From Streptomyces sp. Act143 (GTDB lineage Bacteria > Actinomycetota > Actinomycetes > Streptomycetales > Streptomycetaceae): a stretch of 64,000 nucleotides of DNA. The DNA is taken from positions 5,241,327 through 5,305,326 of the forward strand of contig NZ_QFRX01000001.1 of assembly GCF_003143935.1 (NCBI RefSeq). The letters are read 5' to 3'. Shown piece by piece: positions 49,812 through 58,417 of this stretch. The position numbers and the translations under genes were made by a program. The notes under the pieces were generated by a model. That model searched no databases and was not told the DNA's origin. It saw only the letters and a list, made by a program, of their open reading frames with translations. Numbering within the stretch: position 1 is the stretch's first letter; every line of letters begins with the position of its first letter.

Positions 49812-50564
49812 TCAGGCGGGGAACGACAACAGGGCCACCGGGGAGGAGGTGGGCTGCTCACTGCCGCCGGCCGGTTCGACCGTGACCCCCATGCCCGAGG
49901 CACCGTCGACGGCACCGCGCAGCAGGACGGCCTGGTCGGTCCGGTCCGGGTCCATCAGTCCGGCCGAGCGCATGCCCCCGTCGTCGTCGAACCACAGCTG
50001 GTAGACCTTGCCGCGGGCGGGATGCGGCATCCCCGCGACGACGAACACGGCCTTGTCCTGGCTGCGGGAGACCACGACCGTGCCGGTGGACCCGTCGCCG
50101 AGCGCGGCGGCGCGCGTTTTGGCGTCCGGTGCGGCCAGCACGGCGGCGATCCCGTCCGTCGCCTGCTGCGCCTGGCGTGCCTCGCGGGTGGCGTCCTCGG
50201 CCCGCTGGTGCTGCCAGACCGCCGTGCCGCCGAACGTGGCGGCGGCCGCGAGGCAGGCGGCCAGCGCCCACCGGGACAGCGTGCGGCCGCGCAGCCGGAC
50301 CCGGCCCGGTCGTGCCGGGTCCGGCGCGTCCGGAGGCTGCTGCCGGACGGTGCCGATCCGGCGCAGCACCTGTTCCCGCATGGCGCCCGGGGGCGTCACC
50401 GAGGCGGCCAGGCCCAGCCGGGCGGCGGTGGCGGACAGTTCCGCGGCCTCCTGGGCGCACGCCTCACAGCCCTCGAGGTGCCGTTCGAACACGGCGGTCT
50501 CCTCGTCGGACAGCGCGTGCAGCGCGTAGGCGCCGGTCAGCCGGTGCAGATCGGTGGTCGTCAC
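49812..50564 (-). CDS. rskA: Zinc-type anti-sigma factor, RskA family
   Basis: The 250-residue protein has an N-terminal anti-sigma domain with the zinc motif His29-x3-Cys33-x2-Cys36 in FERHLEGCEACAQE. One membrane helix follows (about 96-118), then an external RskA domain (about 120-250; YQLWFDDDGGMRSAGLM). Known RskA proteins hold SigK at the membrane and release it by regulated proteolysis. GTG 50564 overlaps the sigma stop codon (GTGA), so both are made together. The symbol follows the mycobacterial gene by family and context. Confidence 0.92.
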   Translation of the reverse strand: MTTTDLHRLTGAYALHALSDEETAVFERHLEGCEACAQEAAELSATAARLGLAASVTPPGAMREQVLRRIGTVRQQPPDAPDPARPGRVRLRGRTLSRWALAACLAAAATFGGTAVWQHQRAEDATREARQAQQATDGIAAVLAAPDAKTRAAALGDGSTGTVVVSRSQDKAVFVVAGMPHPARGKVYQLWFDDDGGMRSAGLMDPDRTDQAVLLRGAVDGASGMGVTVEPAGGSEQPTSSPVALLSFPA

Positions 50565-51145
50565 GCGGTCACCCCCAAGCAGTCGCGCATCCGGATGAGT
50601 CCGTCCCGCAGCCGGGTCTTCACGGTCCCCAGCGGAAGCGACAGCGCCTCCGCGACCTGGCGGTAGGTGAGCCCGCGGTAGTAGGCGAGGGTGACGGCCT
50701 GGCGCTGGATCTCGGTCAGGGTGCGCAGACAGCGCCGCACCTGCTCGCGCTCCAGCCGGGCCTCGACCTGCTCGGTCACCTCGTCGAACTCGGGCGTGCG
50801 GTCCAGCAGGGCCGCCTTGTGGTCCCGGGCCGCCGCGGCCTCCACCGAGCGCACCCGGTCGATGGCCCGCCGGTGCGACAGCGTCAGGATCCAGTTGATG
50901 GCCGTGCCGCGGTCCGGCCGGTAGCGGGGAGCGGTCCGCCACACCTCCACCAGCACCTCCTGGGCGACCTCCTCGGACTGTGCCTGGTCCCGCAGCACGG
51001 CCCGGACGACTCCGAGAACGGGGCCCGCGACGGCGTCGTACACGGCGGCGAACGCTTCCTCGTCGCCCAGCGCCACCCGGCCCACCAGTTCTTGAAGACC
51101 TGGCTCCGACGACGGGTTCGGGCCGATATGCACGGCTTCTTTCAC
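50561..51145 (-). CDS. sigK: ECF sigma factor, SigK-like
   Basis: The 194-residue ECF sigma factor has region 2 (about 22-95, with AINWILTLSHRRAIDRVR) and region 4 (about 130-185, with LTYRQVAEALSLPLGTVKTRLRDGL). GTG 51145 has GGAGG seven bases upstream. A copy of the regulon promoter lies 36 bp before the start, so it probably activates itself. The adjacent RskA-type anti-sigma factor, fasciclin gene and lipid operon match the mycobacterial SigK locus. I base the symbol on that context more than on sequence identity. Confidence 0.9.
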   Translation of the reverse strand: MKEAVHIGPNPSSEPGLQELVGRVALGDEEAFAAVYDAVAGPVLGVVRAVLRDQAQSEEVAQEVLVEVWRTAPRYRPDRGTAINWILTLSHRRAIDRVRSVEAAAARDHKAALLDRTPEFDEVTEQVEARLEREQVRRCLRTLTEIQRQAVTLAYYRGLTYRQVAEALSLPLGTVKTRLRDGLIRMRDCLGVTA

Positions 51146-51180
51146 AGGGGGGCCTCCGTGGTCAGGACATCTACGGACGT

Positions 51181-51209
51181 AATCCGAGCCAGCGGCACGA
51201 GCGGATTGG
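51181..51209 (-). promoter_or_regulatory. Autoregulatory SigK-type promoter
   Basis: On the minus strand CCAATCC (51209-51203), 16 bases, CGGATT (51186-51181), 36 bp before the sigK start. The bases around the -35 (ACCAATCCGCT) also match the other copies. Confidence 0.78.
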
Positions 51210-51457
51210 TCCCCGTCGTGCCGAAACCGCAGGCGGTCGATGGTGCGCCGCGGTGTCGCACGACGCCTCCGCGCCCACCGTCCGACCCATCCCACCCTTC
51301 GGCCCGGCCGGTCGGCGTGGTTGCACCCGCGTGCGCCGCCCGAACGGGTGCCTGGGCCGGGCCGTGCGAGTGTTTCGCGGGACGCGGGTACTCGCCCGGC
51401 GGCCCGGCGGCAAGGGATGGCCGGGCAGGTGCTGACGGACGACGACGCGGAGGCCGT
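51210..51457. other. Rest of the sigK-cytochrome b intergenic region
   Basis: The gap between the divergent sigK and cytochrome b starts is 312 bases. Apart from the sigK promoter I see no ORF, repeat or hairpin that I trust, and no second SigK-type promoter facing the cytochrome gene. Confidence 0.6.
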
Positions 51458-53011
51458 ATGAGGGCGCAGCGCCGGGACGCCGCACCGCCGCGGCCGGACG
51501 GGGAGCGGGGCCGCGGGGAGTGGCTCGCCGACACCGTCGACGCGCGGCTGCCGGTCACGGACGGCGCCGGCCGGCTGCTGCGCAAGGCGTTCCCGCACCA
51601 CTGGTCGTTCTTCCTCGGCGAGCTCGCGCTCTACAGCCTGGTCGTGCTGGTGCTGACCGGCGTGTGGCTCACGCTGTTCTTCAAGCCCGAGATGCGCGAG
51701 GTGGTCTACGACGGCCGGTACGTGCCGTTGCGGGGTGTGCGCATGTCGGCGGCGTTCGAGTCCACCCTGAACATCAGCTTCGACGTGCGCGGCGGGCTCC
51801 TGATCCGGCAGATCCACCACTGGGCGGCGCTGGTGTTCGTCGCGGCGATCGGCGCGCACCTGCTGCGGATCTTCTTCACGGGAGCCTTCCGCAGGCCGCG
51901 CGAGCTGAACTGGGTCATCGGCGTCACCCTGTTCCTGCTCTCCCTCGCCGAGGGCTTCGCGGGCTACTCGCTCCCCGACGACCTGCTCTCCGGGACGGGG
52001 CTGCGGATCGCGCAGGGCATCATGCTGTCCATCCCGGTCGTCGGGACGTACCTGGGCATGTTCGCGTTCGGGGCCCAGTTCCCCGGCGAGGACCTCGTCC
52101 CCAGGCTCTACGGCCTGCACATCCTGCTGCTCCCCGGGGTGCTGATCGCCCTGGTCACCGTGCACCTCATCCTGGTCTTCCACCTGAAGCACACCCAGTG
52201 GCGAGGACCGGGCCGCACCCACCGCAACGTCGTCGGCAAGCCCCTCTTCCCGCACTTCGCGGCCACCTCGGCGGGTCTGAGCGTCATCGTCCTCGGCGTG
52301 CTGAGCCTGCTGGGCGGGCTCGCGCAGATCAACCCGGTGTGGACGTACGGACCTTACCGTCCCGACCAGGCGTCCACCGGCTCCCAGCCCGACTGGTATG
52401 TCGGCTTCCTGGAGGGCGCGCTGCGGCTCGTACCTCCGTGGGAGACGGCCGTCGCCGGTCACACGATCATGTGGAACGTGCTGCTCCCGGCCGTGGTGCT
52501 GCCCGCGCTGCTGTTCCTCGTCCTGTACGCGTACCCGTTCGTGGAGCAGCGGCTGACGGGCGAGCGGCACGAGGAGCACCACCTGTGCGACCGGCCGCGC
52601 GAACGCCCCGTCCGCACCGGCCTCGGCGTCGCCGGGCTCACCTGCTACGGCGTGCTGCTGCTGGCCGGCGGCAACGACGTGGTGGCGCAGACCTTCCGGA
52701 TCTCGCTGAACACCCTCACCTGGGTCCTGCGCGTCGCACTCGTCGTGGCGCCCGTGCTCGCCTTCATGCTGACCCGGCGGCTGTGCCACGCCCTGCTGGC
52801 GTCGGAGCGGGAGCGCCTGGAGGAGGGTGTGGGCACGGGCGAGGTGCGGCAGACGGTCGAGGGCGGTTACGAGAGCGGCCGCCGGCCGGTCGAGGAGTTC
52901 CGCCCCGGGGCTCCCCGCAGGCCCGTCAGCCCTCCTGCTGATCAGCGCCCCGACGGGCGTACTGGAACACCAGCCCCAGCACCCCCCGCGCCAGCACGCC
53001 GACCCCGATGA
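51458..53011 (+). CDS. Cytochrome b subunit of a bc complex (extra qcrB-type copy)
   Basis: The 517-residue protein has eight or nine membrane helices and the four haem-ligating His residues of cytochrome b (IHHWAALVFVAAIGAHLL and LYGLHILLLPGVLIALVTVHL). It also has PDWYVGFLEGALRLVPPWE at the Qo side, as in the QcrB of actinomycetes. No qcrA or qcrC gene is next to it, so it is an orphan paralogue of the main respiratory operon. The C-terminal roughly 60 residues are Pro/Arg-rich and overlap the convergent oxidase subunit gene by 86 bases. ATG 51458 has GGAGG. Confidence 0.9.
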   Translation: MRAQRRDAAPPRPDGERGRGEWLADTVDARLPVTDGAGRLLRKAFPHHWSFFLGELALYSLVVLVLTGVWLTLFFKPEMREVVYDGRYVPLRGVRMSAAFESTLNISFDVRGGLLIRQIHHWAALVFVAAIGAHLLRIFFTGAFRRPRELNWVIGVTLFLLSLAEGFAGYSLPDDLLSGTGLRIAQGIMLSIPVVGTYLGMFAFGAQFPGEDLVPRLYGLHILLLPGVLIALVTVHLILVFHLKHTQWRGPGRTHRNVVGKPLFPHFAATSAGLSVIVLGVLSLLGGLAQINPVWTYGPYRPDQASTGSQPDWYVGFLEGALRLVPPWETAVAGHTIMWNVLLPAVVLPALLFLVLYAYPFVEQRLTGERHEEHHLCDRPRERPVRTGLGVAGLTCYGVLLLAGGNDVVAQTFRISLNTLTWVLRVALVVAPVLAFMLTRRLCHALLASERERLEEGVGTGEVRQTVEGGYESGRRPVEEFRPGAPRRPVSPPADQRPDGRTGTPAPAPPAPARRPR

Positions 53012-53330
53012 GGAACAGCCACAGCCCGTAGACCACGCCGGTCGCGGCGACGGCGAACCCGAGCGCGGTGACCACGGGCCACGGGCTCTCGTCCGGGAAG
53101 AACTCCAACGGCCCCGCCCCGTCCGCCACTTCGGCGTCGGTACGGTCCTGGGGGCGCCGCCCCTTGCGCCGGTACTGCACCGCGCAGAAGAACGACACGA
53201 GCGCGGCCATGGCGAAGGCGACGACCAGCGCCGCCGTGCCGGCCGGGTCGGCCGACCAGAGGCCGTACAGCACGGCCGTACCGCCGAAGAAGACGGCGAC
53301 CCCGCCGAAGAGCAGCGCCTCGACCTTCAC
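52926..53330 (-). CDS. ctaF: Cytochrome c oxidase subunit IV (actinobacterial type)
   Basis: The 134-residue protein has four membrane helices (about 5-25, 33-52, 84-105, 108-126) with the central hydrophilic loop GPLEFFPDESPWPVV characteristic of actinobacterial oxidase subunit IV. GTG 53330 overlaps the ctaD stop codon (GTGA). It is coupled to the subunit I gene but there is no ctaC or ctaE here, so the pair is probably a second copy used with subunits encoded elsewhere. Confidence 0.88.
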   Translation of the reverse strand: MKVEALLFGGVAVFFGGTAVLYGLWSADPAGTAALVVAFAMAALVSFFCAVQYRRKGRRPQDRTDAEVADGAGPLEFFPDESPWPVVTALGFAVAATGVVYGLWLFLIGVGVLARGVLGLVFQYARRGADQQEG

Positions 53331-55000
53331 CCCGCCGCCTCCTCACGCGTGCGCTTCGTGACGTCCGGGTGCCGCAGGTCGAAGGCGGGGGACTCGGACC
53401 GCACCCGCGGCAGGGCCACGAAGTTGTGGCGGGGCGGCGGGCAGCCCGTCGCCCATTCCAGGGAGCGCCCGAACCCCCAGGGGTCCTCCTCCTCGACCCG
53501 CTGCCCGTGCCGGGCGGTGTGCCAGACGTTGTACAGGAACGGCAGGGTCGACACCCCGAGCAGCAGCGCGCCCGCCGAGGAGAGGGTGTTGAGGAGGGTG
53601 AACCCGTCGGCGGGGAGGTAGTCGGCGTACCGGCGGGGCATGCCCTCCTCGCCGAGCCAGTGCTGGACCAGGAACGTCAGCTGGAACGCCGGGAACAGCA
53701 GCCAGAAGTGAAGCTTGCCCAGCCGCTCGTCGAGCATCTTCCCGGTGAACTTGGGCCACCAGAAGTAGAACCCGGCGAACATCGCGAACACCACGGTCCC
53801 GAACAGCACGTAGTGCAGGTGGGCGACGATGAAGTACGAGTCGGTGACGTGGAAGTCGAGCGGCGGGGACGCGATGAGCACCCCGCTCAACCCGCCGAGC
53901 AGGAACGACATCAGGAACCCCAGGGCCCACAGCATGGGTGTCTCGAAGGACAGCGAGCCGTGGCGCATGGTGCCGATCCAGGCGAAGAACTTGATGCCGG
54001 TGGGCACCGCGATCAGGAACGACATCAGGGAGAAGAACGGAAGCAGCACCGCGCCGGTGGCGAACATGTGGTGCGCCCACACGACCGCGGAGAGCATGGT
54101 GATCGCGATGGTCGCGCCGATCAGCGAGACGTAGCCGAAGATCGGTTTCCGGGAGAAGACAGGGATGATCTCCGAGATGATCCCGAAGAACGGCAGCGCC
54201 ACGATGTAGACCTCGGGGTGCCCGAAGAACCAGAACAGGTGCTGCCAGAGGATCGCCCCGCCGTTCGCCGGGTCGAAGACGTGCGCCCCGAACTTCCGGT
54301 CCGCCTCCAGGGCGAGCAGCGCCGCGGTGAGCACGGGGAACGCGGGCAGCACCAGGATCGAGGTGAAGAGCACGTTCCAGGTGAAGATCGGCATCCGGAA
54401 CATGGTCATGCCCGGCGCCCGCAGGCACAGGATCGTGGCGATGAAGTTGACCGCGCCGAGCGTGGTGGACACCCCGGTCACCACCAGGCCCATCACCCAC
54501 AGATCACCGCCCGCGCCGGGGGAGTGGTAGGCGCTGTTCAGCGGGGCGTACGCGAACCAGCCGAACGCGGCGGCACCGCCGGGCACCACGAAGCCGGACA
54601 CCACCATCAGTCCGCCGAAGAGGTACATCCAGTACGACAGCGCGTTGAGCCGCGGGAACGCCACGTCCGGGGCGCCGATCTGCAGCGGCATCACCGCGTT
54701 CGCGAAGCCGGCGAACATCGGCGTCGCGAACAGCAGCATCATGATCGTGCCGTGGATGGTGAAGAGCTGGTTGTACGTGTGCTCGTTCATGAACTGAAGC
54801 CCCGGACGGGCGAGTTCGGAACGCATGGCCAGGGCCAGCAGCCCCGCGAAGAGGAAGAAGCAGAACGCCGTGACCATGTACAGGCGACCGATCACCTTGT
54901 GATCGGTCGTGCTCGCCCAGCGCAGCAGAACCCGCCCCAGCGAGAAGCCGGCCGGCTCGGACCGCCGAGGGGCGTCGCGGGTTTCGGTGGCTCGGGTCAT
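53327..55000 (-). CDS. ctaD: Cytochrome c oxidase subunit I
   Basis: This 557-residue subunit I has twelve predicted helices. The haem and copper ligands are FTIHGTIMML (low-spin haem His), WFFGHPEVYI (CuB His and the Tyr cross-link), AHHMFATG (two CuB His) and HLHYVLFG (haem His). It reduces oxygen and pumps protons in the cytochrome bc-aa3 supercomplex. ATG 55000 has GAGGAGGG. It is followed by subunit IV only, so this looks like a paralogue of the main ctaD. The C-terminal 40 residues extend past the last helix. Confidence 0.95.
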   Translation of the reverse strand: MTRATETRDAPRRSEPAGFSLGRVLLRWASTTDHKVIGRLYMVTAFCFFLFAGLLALAMRSELARPGLQFMNEHTYNQLFTIHGTIMMLLFATPMFAGFANAVMPLQIGAPDVAFPRLNALSYWMYLFGGLMVVSGFVVPGGAAAFGWFAYAPLNSAYHSPGAGGDLWVMGLVVTGVSTTLGAVNFIATILCLRAPGMTMFRMPIFTWNVLFTSILVLPAFPVLTAALLALEADRKFGAHVFDPANGGAILWQHLFWFFGHPEVYIVALPFFGIISEIIPVFSRKPIFGYVSLIGATIAITMLSAVVWAHHMFATGAVLLPFFSLMSFLIAVPTGIKFFAWIGTMRHGSLSFETPMLWALGFLMSFLLGGLSGVLIASPPLDFHVTDSYFIVAHLHYVLFGTVVFAMFAGFYFWWPKFTGKMLDERLGKLHFWLLFPAFQLTFLVQHWLGEEGMPRRYADYLPADGFTLLNTLSSAGALLLGVSTLPFLYNVWHTARHGQRVEEEDPWGFGRSLEWATGCPPPRHNFVALPRVRSESPAFDLRHPDVTKRTREEAAG

Positions 55001-55172
55001 CGCCCTCCTCTGGACCGTCCCGCGAGTGCCCTGCGGACCGCCGGGGAAACCGCCGGGCGGCCACGCCCCTGACGCTCGGCGGCGACGCTACCGGCCGGGG
55101 GCCGGGAAACCGGCCACGGCACGCCTCCACCACCCCGGACGAACCGCCGGGGCGCACGGGTGGCCTGCCGGT

Positions 55173-56162
55173 TCAGTCCCGGAGGGTCGCGAGCCAGCCG
55201 GTCAGCAGACGGTTGACCTCGTCGGGCCGCTCCTGCTGGATCCAGTGGCCGCAGCCTTCCAGGAGGTGACTGGCCGACAGGCCGGGCAGGGTGGCCGGGT
55301 AGGCGTCGACGGCGTCGGACATCCAGGTGGTGGAGGCGTCCAGGGTGCCGCCGATGAACAGCGACGGCTGCTCGACCGGGGCGCCGCGGTACGGGGCGAG
55401 GTCCTCCCAGTCCCGGTCCATGGCGCGGTAGCGGTTGAGCGCGCCGGTGAACCCGGTGCGTTCGAACTCCCCGGCGTAGACGTCGAGGTCGTCCTCGCTC
55501 AGCCAGGCCGGGAGGGCCCCCTCGGGGAAGCGGTCCCGCAGCCGGCCGCCGCCGCGGGCGACGAAGTGCGGGTCGGGCTCGTCCGGGGCGGGCATGGTGT
55601 CGGCGGACAGGGCCGCGTAGAAGCCCGCGAGCCAGCCCCGGACGTCGGGCTCGATCTCCGCCTCGGCGCGGCCGGGCTCCTGGAAGTAGGAGACGTAGAA
55701 CTCCTGCTCGGGGCCGCCGATCCGGTCGAAGACGTCGGTGGGGCGGGGGCCGCCGGGGGGTGCGTAGGGGACGCTGAGCAGGGCGACCGCGCGGAACACC
55801 TCGGGGTGGAGCAGGGCGGAGGTGGAGGCGATCGTGGAGCCCCAGTCGTGGCCGACGACCACCGCGTTCTCCTCGCCGAGGGCGCGCACGACGGCGACGT
55901 TGTCCGCCACCAGGTCGAGCATCCGGCAGCCGTCGGGTCCCTCCGGCTTGGAGGAGCGGCCGTAGCCGCGCACGTCGATCGCCACCGCCCGGTGACCGGC
56001 CGCGGCGAGGGCCGGGAGCTGGCGGCGCCAGGAGTACCAGGACTCGGGGAAGCCGTGCACGAGCAGGACCAGCGGGCCGGTGCCCTGTTCGACCAGGTGC
56101 ACGCGCCCGGCCGGGGTCTCCACGGTGCGGTGGCGGAGTGCGGAGGTCGGCTCGGGCTGCAT
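55173..56162 (-). CDS. Epoxide-hydrolase-type alpha/beta-hydrolase
   Basis: The 329-residue protein has the epoxide hydrolase motifs: HGFPESWYSWRRQLP (oxyanion HGxP), VVVGHDWGSTIA with Asp as nucleophile in place of Ser, lid-domain Tyr residues near YVSYFQEPG, and a late GCGHWIQQERPDEVN with the catalytic His. It should open an epoxide with water. ATG 56162 has GAGGAGC. It is divergent from the XRE-cupin regulator gene, which probably controls it. Confidence 0.92.
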   Translation of the reverse strand: MQPEPTSALRHRTVETPAGRVHLVEQGTGPLVLLVHGFPESWYSWRRQLPALAAAGHRAVAIDVRGYGRSSKPEGPDGCRMLDLVADNVAVVRALGEENAVVVGHDWGSTIASTSALLHPEVFRAVALLSVPYAPPGGPRPTDVFDRIGGPEQEFYVSYFQEPGRAEAEIEPDVRGWLAGFYAALSADTMPAPDEPDPHFVARGGGRLRDRFPEGALPAWLSEDDLDVYAGEFERTGFTGALNRYRAMDRDWEDLAPYRGAPVEQPSLFIGGTLDASTTWMSDAVDAYPATLPGLSASHLLEGCGHWIQQERPDEVNRLLTGWLATLRD

Positions 56163-56303
56163 GGGCTGCTCCTCGGTTCGCGGGCGGACGCCGCTGCCCC
56201 CCGATCATGCGGCGTGGCACCCGCCCGACGCGATCGCCCTTGCCAGGCTGGCAAACTCGCAGGACAGGGCGGTGGACCGGCGAGGCGGGAAGGAGCGGTG
56301 CAG

Positions 56304-56912
56304 GTGGCAGTCGACGACGTGGAGGACATGTCGGCCGCGATGGGGCCCCGGTTGCGGGCCGCGCGCGAGCAGCGCGGAGCGACGCTCGCCGCTGTCAGCT
56401 GTGCGACCGGCATCTCGGCCAGCACGCTGTCCCGGATCGAGACCGGCCGGCGCAGGCCCACCCTGGAGGTGCTGCTGCGGCTGTCGAAGGAGTACGGCGT
56501 CTCCCTGGACGAACTGGCCGGCACCGCGCCCGCCGCCGCGCCCGAGCGGCGGGGGCGGGCACCGCTGAGCTTCGGGGACGACAAGCTGGTGCTGCCGCTG
56601 ACCCGGTACGTCGGCGGCCTGCACGCCCACAAGCACGTCCTGCCCGCCGTCGAGGGCCCGCCCGCGCGGCCCCGTCAGGTCTCCCACGACGGCCGCGAGT
56701 GGCTGTGCGTCCTGTACGGGCGGCTGTGGCTCGCGCTCGGCGACCAGGACCTCGTGCTGACCCCCGGAGACGTCGCCGAGTTCGACACCCGCACCCCGCA
56801 CGGCGTGGCGAACGCCGGGCCCGGCGCCCCGGTCGAGTACCTGATCATGTTCGGCCCCCAGGGCGAACGCCTCCGGCTGCGCACCTCTCCGGCCCCGTCC
56901 CCCCATGCGTAG
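56304..56912 (+). CDS. XRE-family regulator with C-terminal cupin
   Basis: This 202-residue protein has an XRE helix-turn-helix at about residues 14-68 (SCATGISASTLSRIETGRRRPTLEVLLRL) and a cupin sensor domain in the C-terminal half (WLCVLYGRLWLALGDQDLVLTPGDVAEFDTRTPHGV). Such regulators sense small molecules. GTG 56304 has AAGGAG about eight bases upstream; GTG 56298 and ATG 56328 are alternatives. Divergent from the epoxide hydrolase gene across about 140 bases, so it may regulate that gene. Confidence 0.9.
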   Translation: MAVDDVEDMSAAMGPRLRAAREQRGATLAAVSCATGISASTLSRIETGRRRPTLEVLLRLSKEYGVSLDELAGTAPAAAPERRGRAPLSFGDDKLVLPLTRYVGGLHAHKHVLPAVEGPPARPRQVSHDGREWLCVLYGRLWLALGDQDLVLTPGDVAEFDTRTPHGVANAGPGAPVEYLIMFGPQGERLRLRTSPAPSPHA

Positions 56913-56943
56913 AGCCCCGACGACCTCCCGCCCTGACGCAGGA

Positions 56944-58278
56944 TCAGGCCCTTTGCGGCAGGTGGTCGAGCCAGACGCGGTCGCGCAGTTCGATGCCGTC
57001 GATGAGGGTGCCGGGTGCGTAGCCGGTGCGGGCGGTGAAGGCATCCCGTTCGATCGTCCGCATACGGAATCCCTGCCGCTGGTAGAAGCGCAGGTTGCCG
57101 ATGTCGGCCGCGGCGGTGGCGACCAGCAGCCGTCGTCCCGACTCGCGCGAGACCAGCTCGATCGCCCGGCGCACCAGACAGCTGCCCACGCCCGCGCGCT
57201 GGAGGTCTTCGCGTACGGCCATGTTCTTGATCTCGAAGGTGTCGGGCTGGTCGGTCCGCACCAGTTGCAGATGACCGATCACGTCCGTTCCCCGCAACGC
57301 GACGAGCACCTTCCCGTCCTCCAGGTAGGAGTCGAGTTGCGCCGGTGAGTCCTCGGCCAGTTCGAACAGCGGCCTGATGGCGCCCCGTGGGCCGTCGTAC
57401 AGCACCACCCTCACCTCCTCCGCGGCGGCGGTCGGTGGGACCCCTCTGACCAGCACGGCGCGGGTGTACAGCAGGTGGAATCCCTGGCGCTGCACGTTCT
57501 GCTGGGACCTGGAGCCCGGCTGCGTGGTCACGACGGCGATGTCGCAGCCGGCGGCAGCGGCGTCGGCGAGCCGGGCCGAGAGCAGGGCCGTCTGCACACC
57601 GCGCCGGCGGTGGGACGGTACCGTCGCCGCACCCGTGAGCTGAGCGACGCCGTCCGCGACGCGGAGGCTGCCGCCGCCGGCGACGGTGCCGTCGCGCAGC
57701 GCGATGTAGGGCACCACGCCGGCCGCCGTGAAGTCCCGTTCGGCGTTCGCGAGCACCGCACGCGGGAAGTCCTCGTGCGAGGGGACTCCTTGCCCGTCGG
57801 GATGGGCGAACCCGTCGGCCACCGCGTCCAGCCACACCTCGAACTCGTCGTCGCGGGCCACCCGGACGTCGATTCCAGGAGAAGGCATCCGCTCGTACGT
57901 GCCGTCGAGGGCGAGCCCGAGCACGTTCTCGAACGACTCCAGCCGGTATCCGCGATCCGTCAGCAGGGCGCTGACCGCCGGGTCGGCCAGCTCGGACACC
58001 TCGGCCTGCACCGGAGCACCGCGAGCGGCGAGGGCACGCTCGATCTCGTCCAGTGCGGCCGCGTCGGGCACGCCGTCGAATCCGAGGCCGGCGATCTTGT
58101 TGAACGGTGAGCCGTCCTCGGCGAACGTGGCCACTCCGCCCGCCACCCGCAGCACGAAGCCGGTGCCGTCTCCCCGGCGCAGCCGGGCGGCTTCGGCTGC
58201 CGCGGCCATCAGCTGGGCCTCGCCTCGTTCGATGCGCTGCGCCAGGGCGACGTCGCAGAAGAGCGATGCCCGCTTCAT
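56944..58278 (-). CDS. Tandem GNAT acetyltransferase
   Basis: The 444-residue protein joins two GNAT folds. The middle part (about 140-270) has ATVPSHRRRGVQTALLSARL, and the C-terminal part (about 300-444) has REDLQRAGVGSCLVRRAIELV and NLRFYQRQGFRM. The first roughly 100 residues form a further unassigned segment. ATG 58278 overlaps the stop of a ten-codon leader ORF (ATGA), which favours this start; ATG 58290 in the same frame lies inside that leader. Substrates are unknown. Its 3' end is 31 bases from the convergent regulator gene. Confidence 0.85.
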   Translation of the reverse strand: MKRASLFCDVALAQRIERGEAQLMAAAAEAARLRRGDGTGFVLRVAGGVATFAEDGSPFNKIAGLGFDGVPDAAALDEIERALAARGAPVQAEVSELADPAVSALLTDRGYRLESFENVLGLALDGTYERMPSPGIDVRVARDDEFEVWLDAVADGFAHPDGQGVPSHEDFPRAVLANAERDFTAAGVVPYIALRDGTVAGGGSLRVADGVAQLTGAATVPSHRRRGVQTALLSARLADAAAAGCDIAVVTTQPGSRSQQNVQRQGFHLLYTRAVLVRGVPPTAAAEEVRVVLYDGPRGAIRPLFELAEDSPAQLDSYLEDGKVLVALRGTDVIGHLQLVRTDQPDTFEIKNMAVREDLQRAGVGSCLVRRAIELVSRESGRRLLVATAAADIGNLRFYQRQGFRMRTIERDAFTARTGYAPGTLIDGIELRDRVWLDHLPQRA

Positions 58279-58307
58279 GTCCGTCCGCATCCCGTTTCGA
58301 CGCTCAT
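58275..58307 (-). CDS. Ten-codon leaderless leader ORF before the GNAT gene
   Basis: A TAGCCT -10 box (58319-58314) lies six bases before ATG 58307, which opens MSVETGCGRT and stops with TGA overlapping the GNAT ATG. The spacing is that of leaderless Streptomyces genes. It may couple or attenuate translation of the GNAT gene. Confidence 0.4.
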   Translation of the reverse strand: MSVETGCGRT

Positions 58308-58417
58308 GACCTGAGGCTAGCCGTCGCCTCCGGGCCGCAGCAGCCGAGTTTCTTACAGGACGCTCAACGGCGAGCTCACGGGCGGCATTTGGTCTCCACG
58401 GCATCCGGAGCGGCCGG

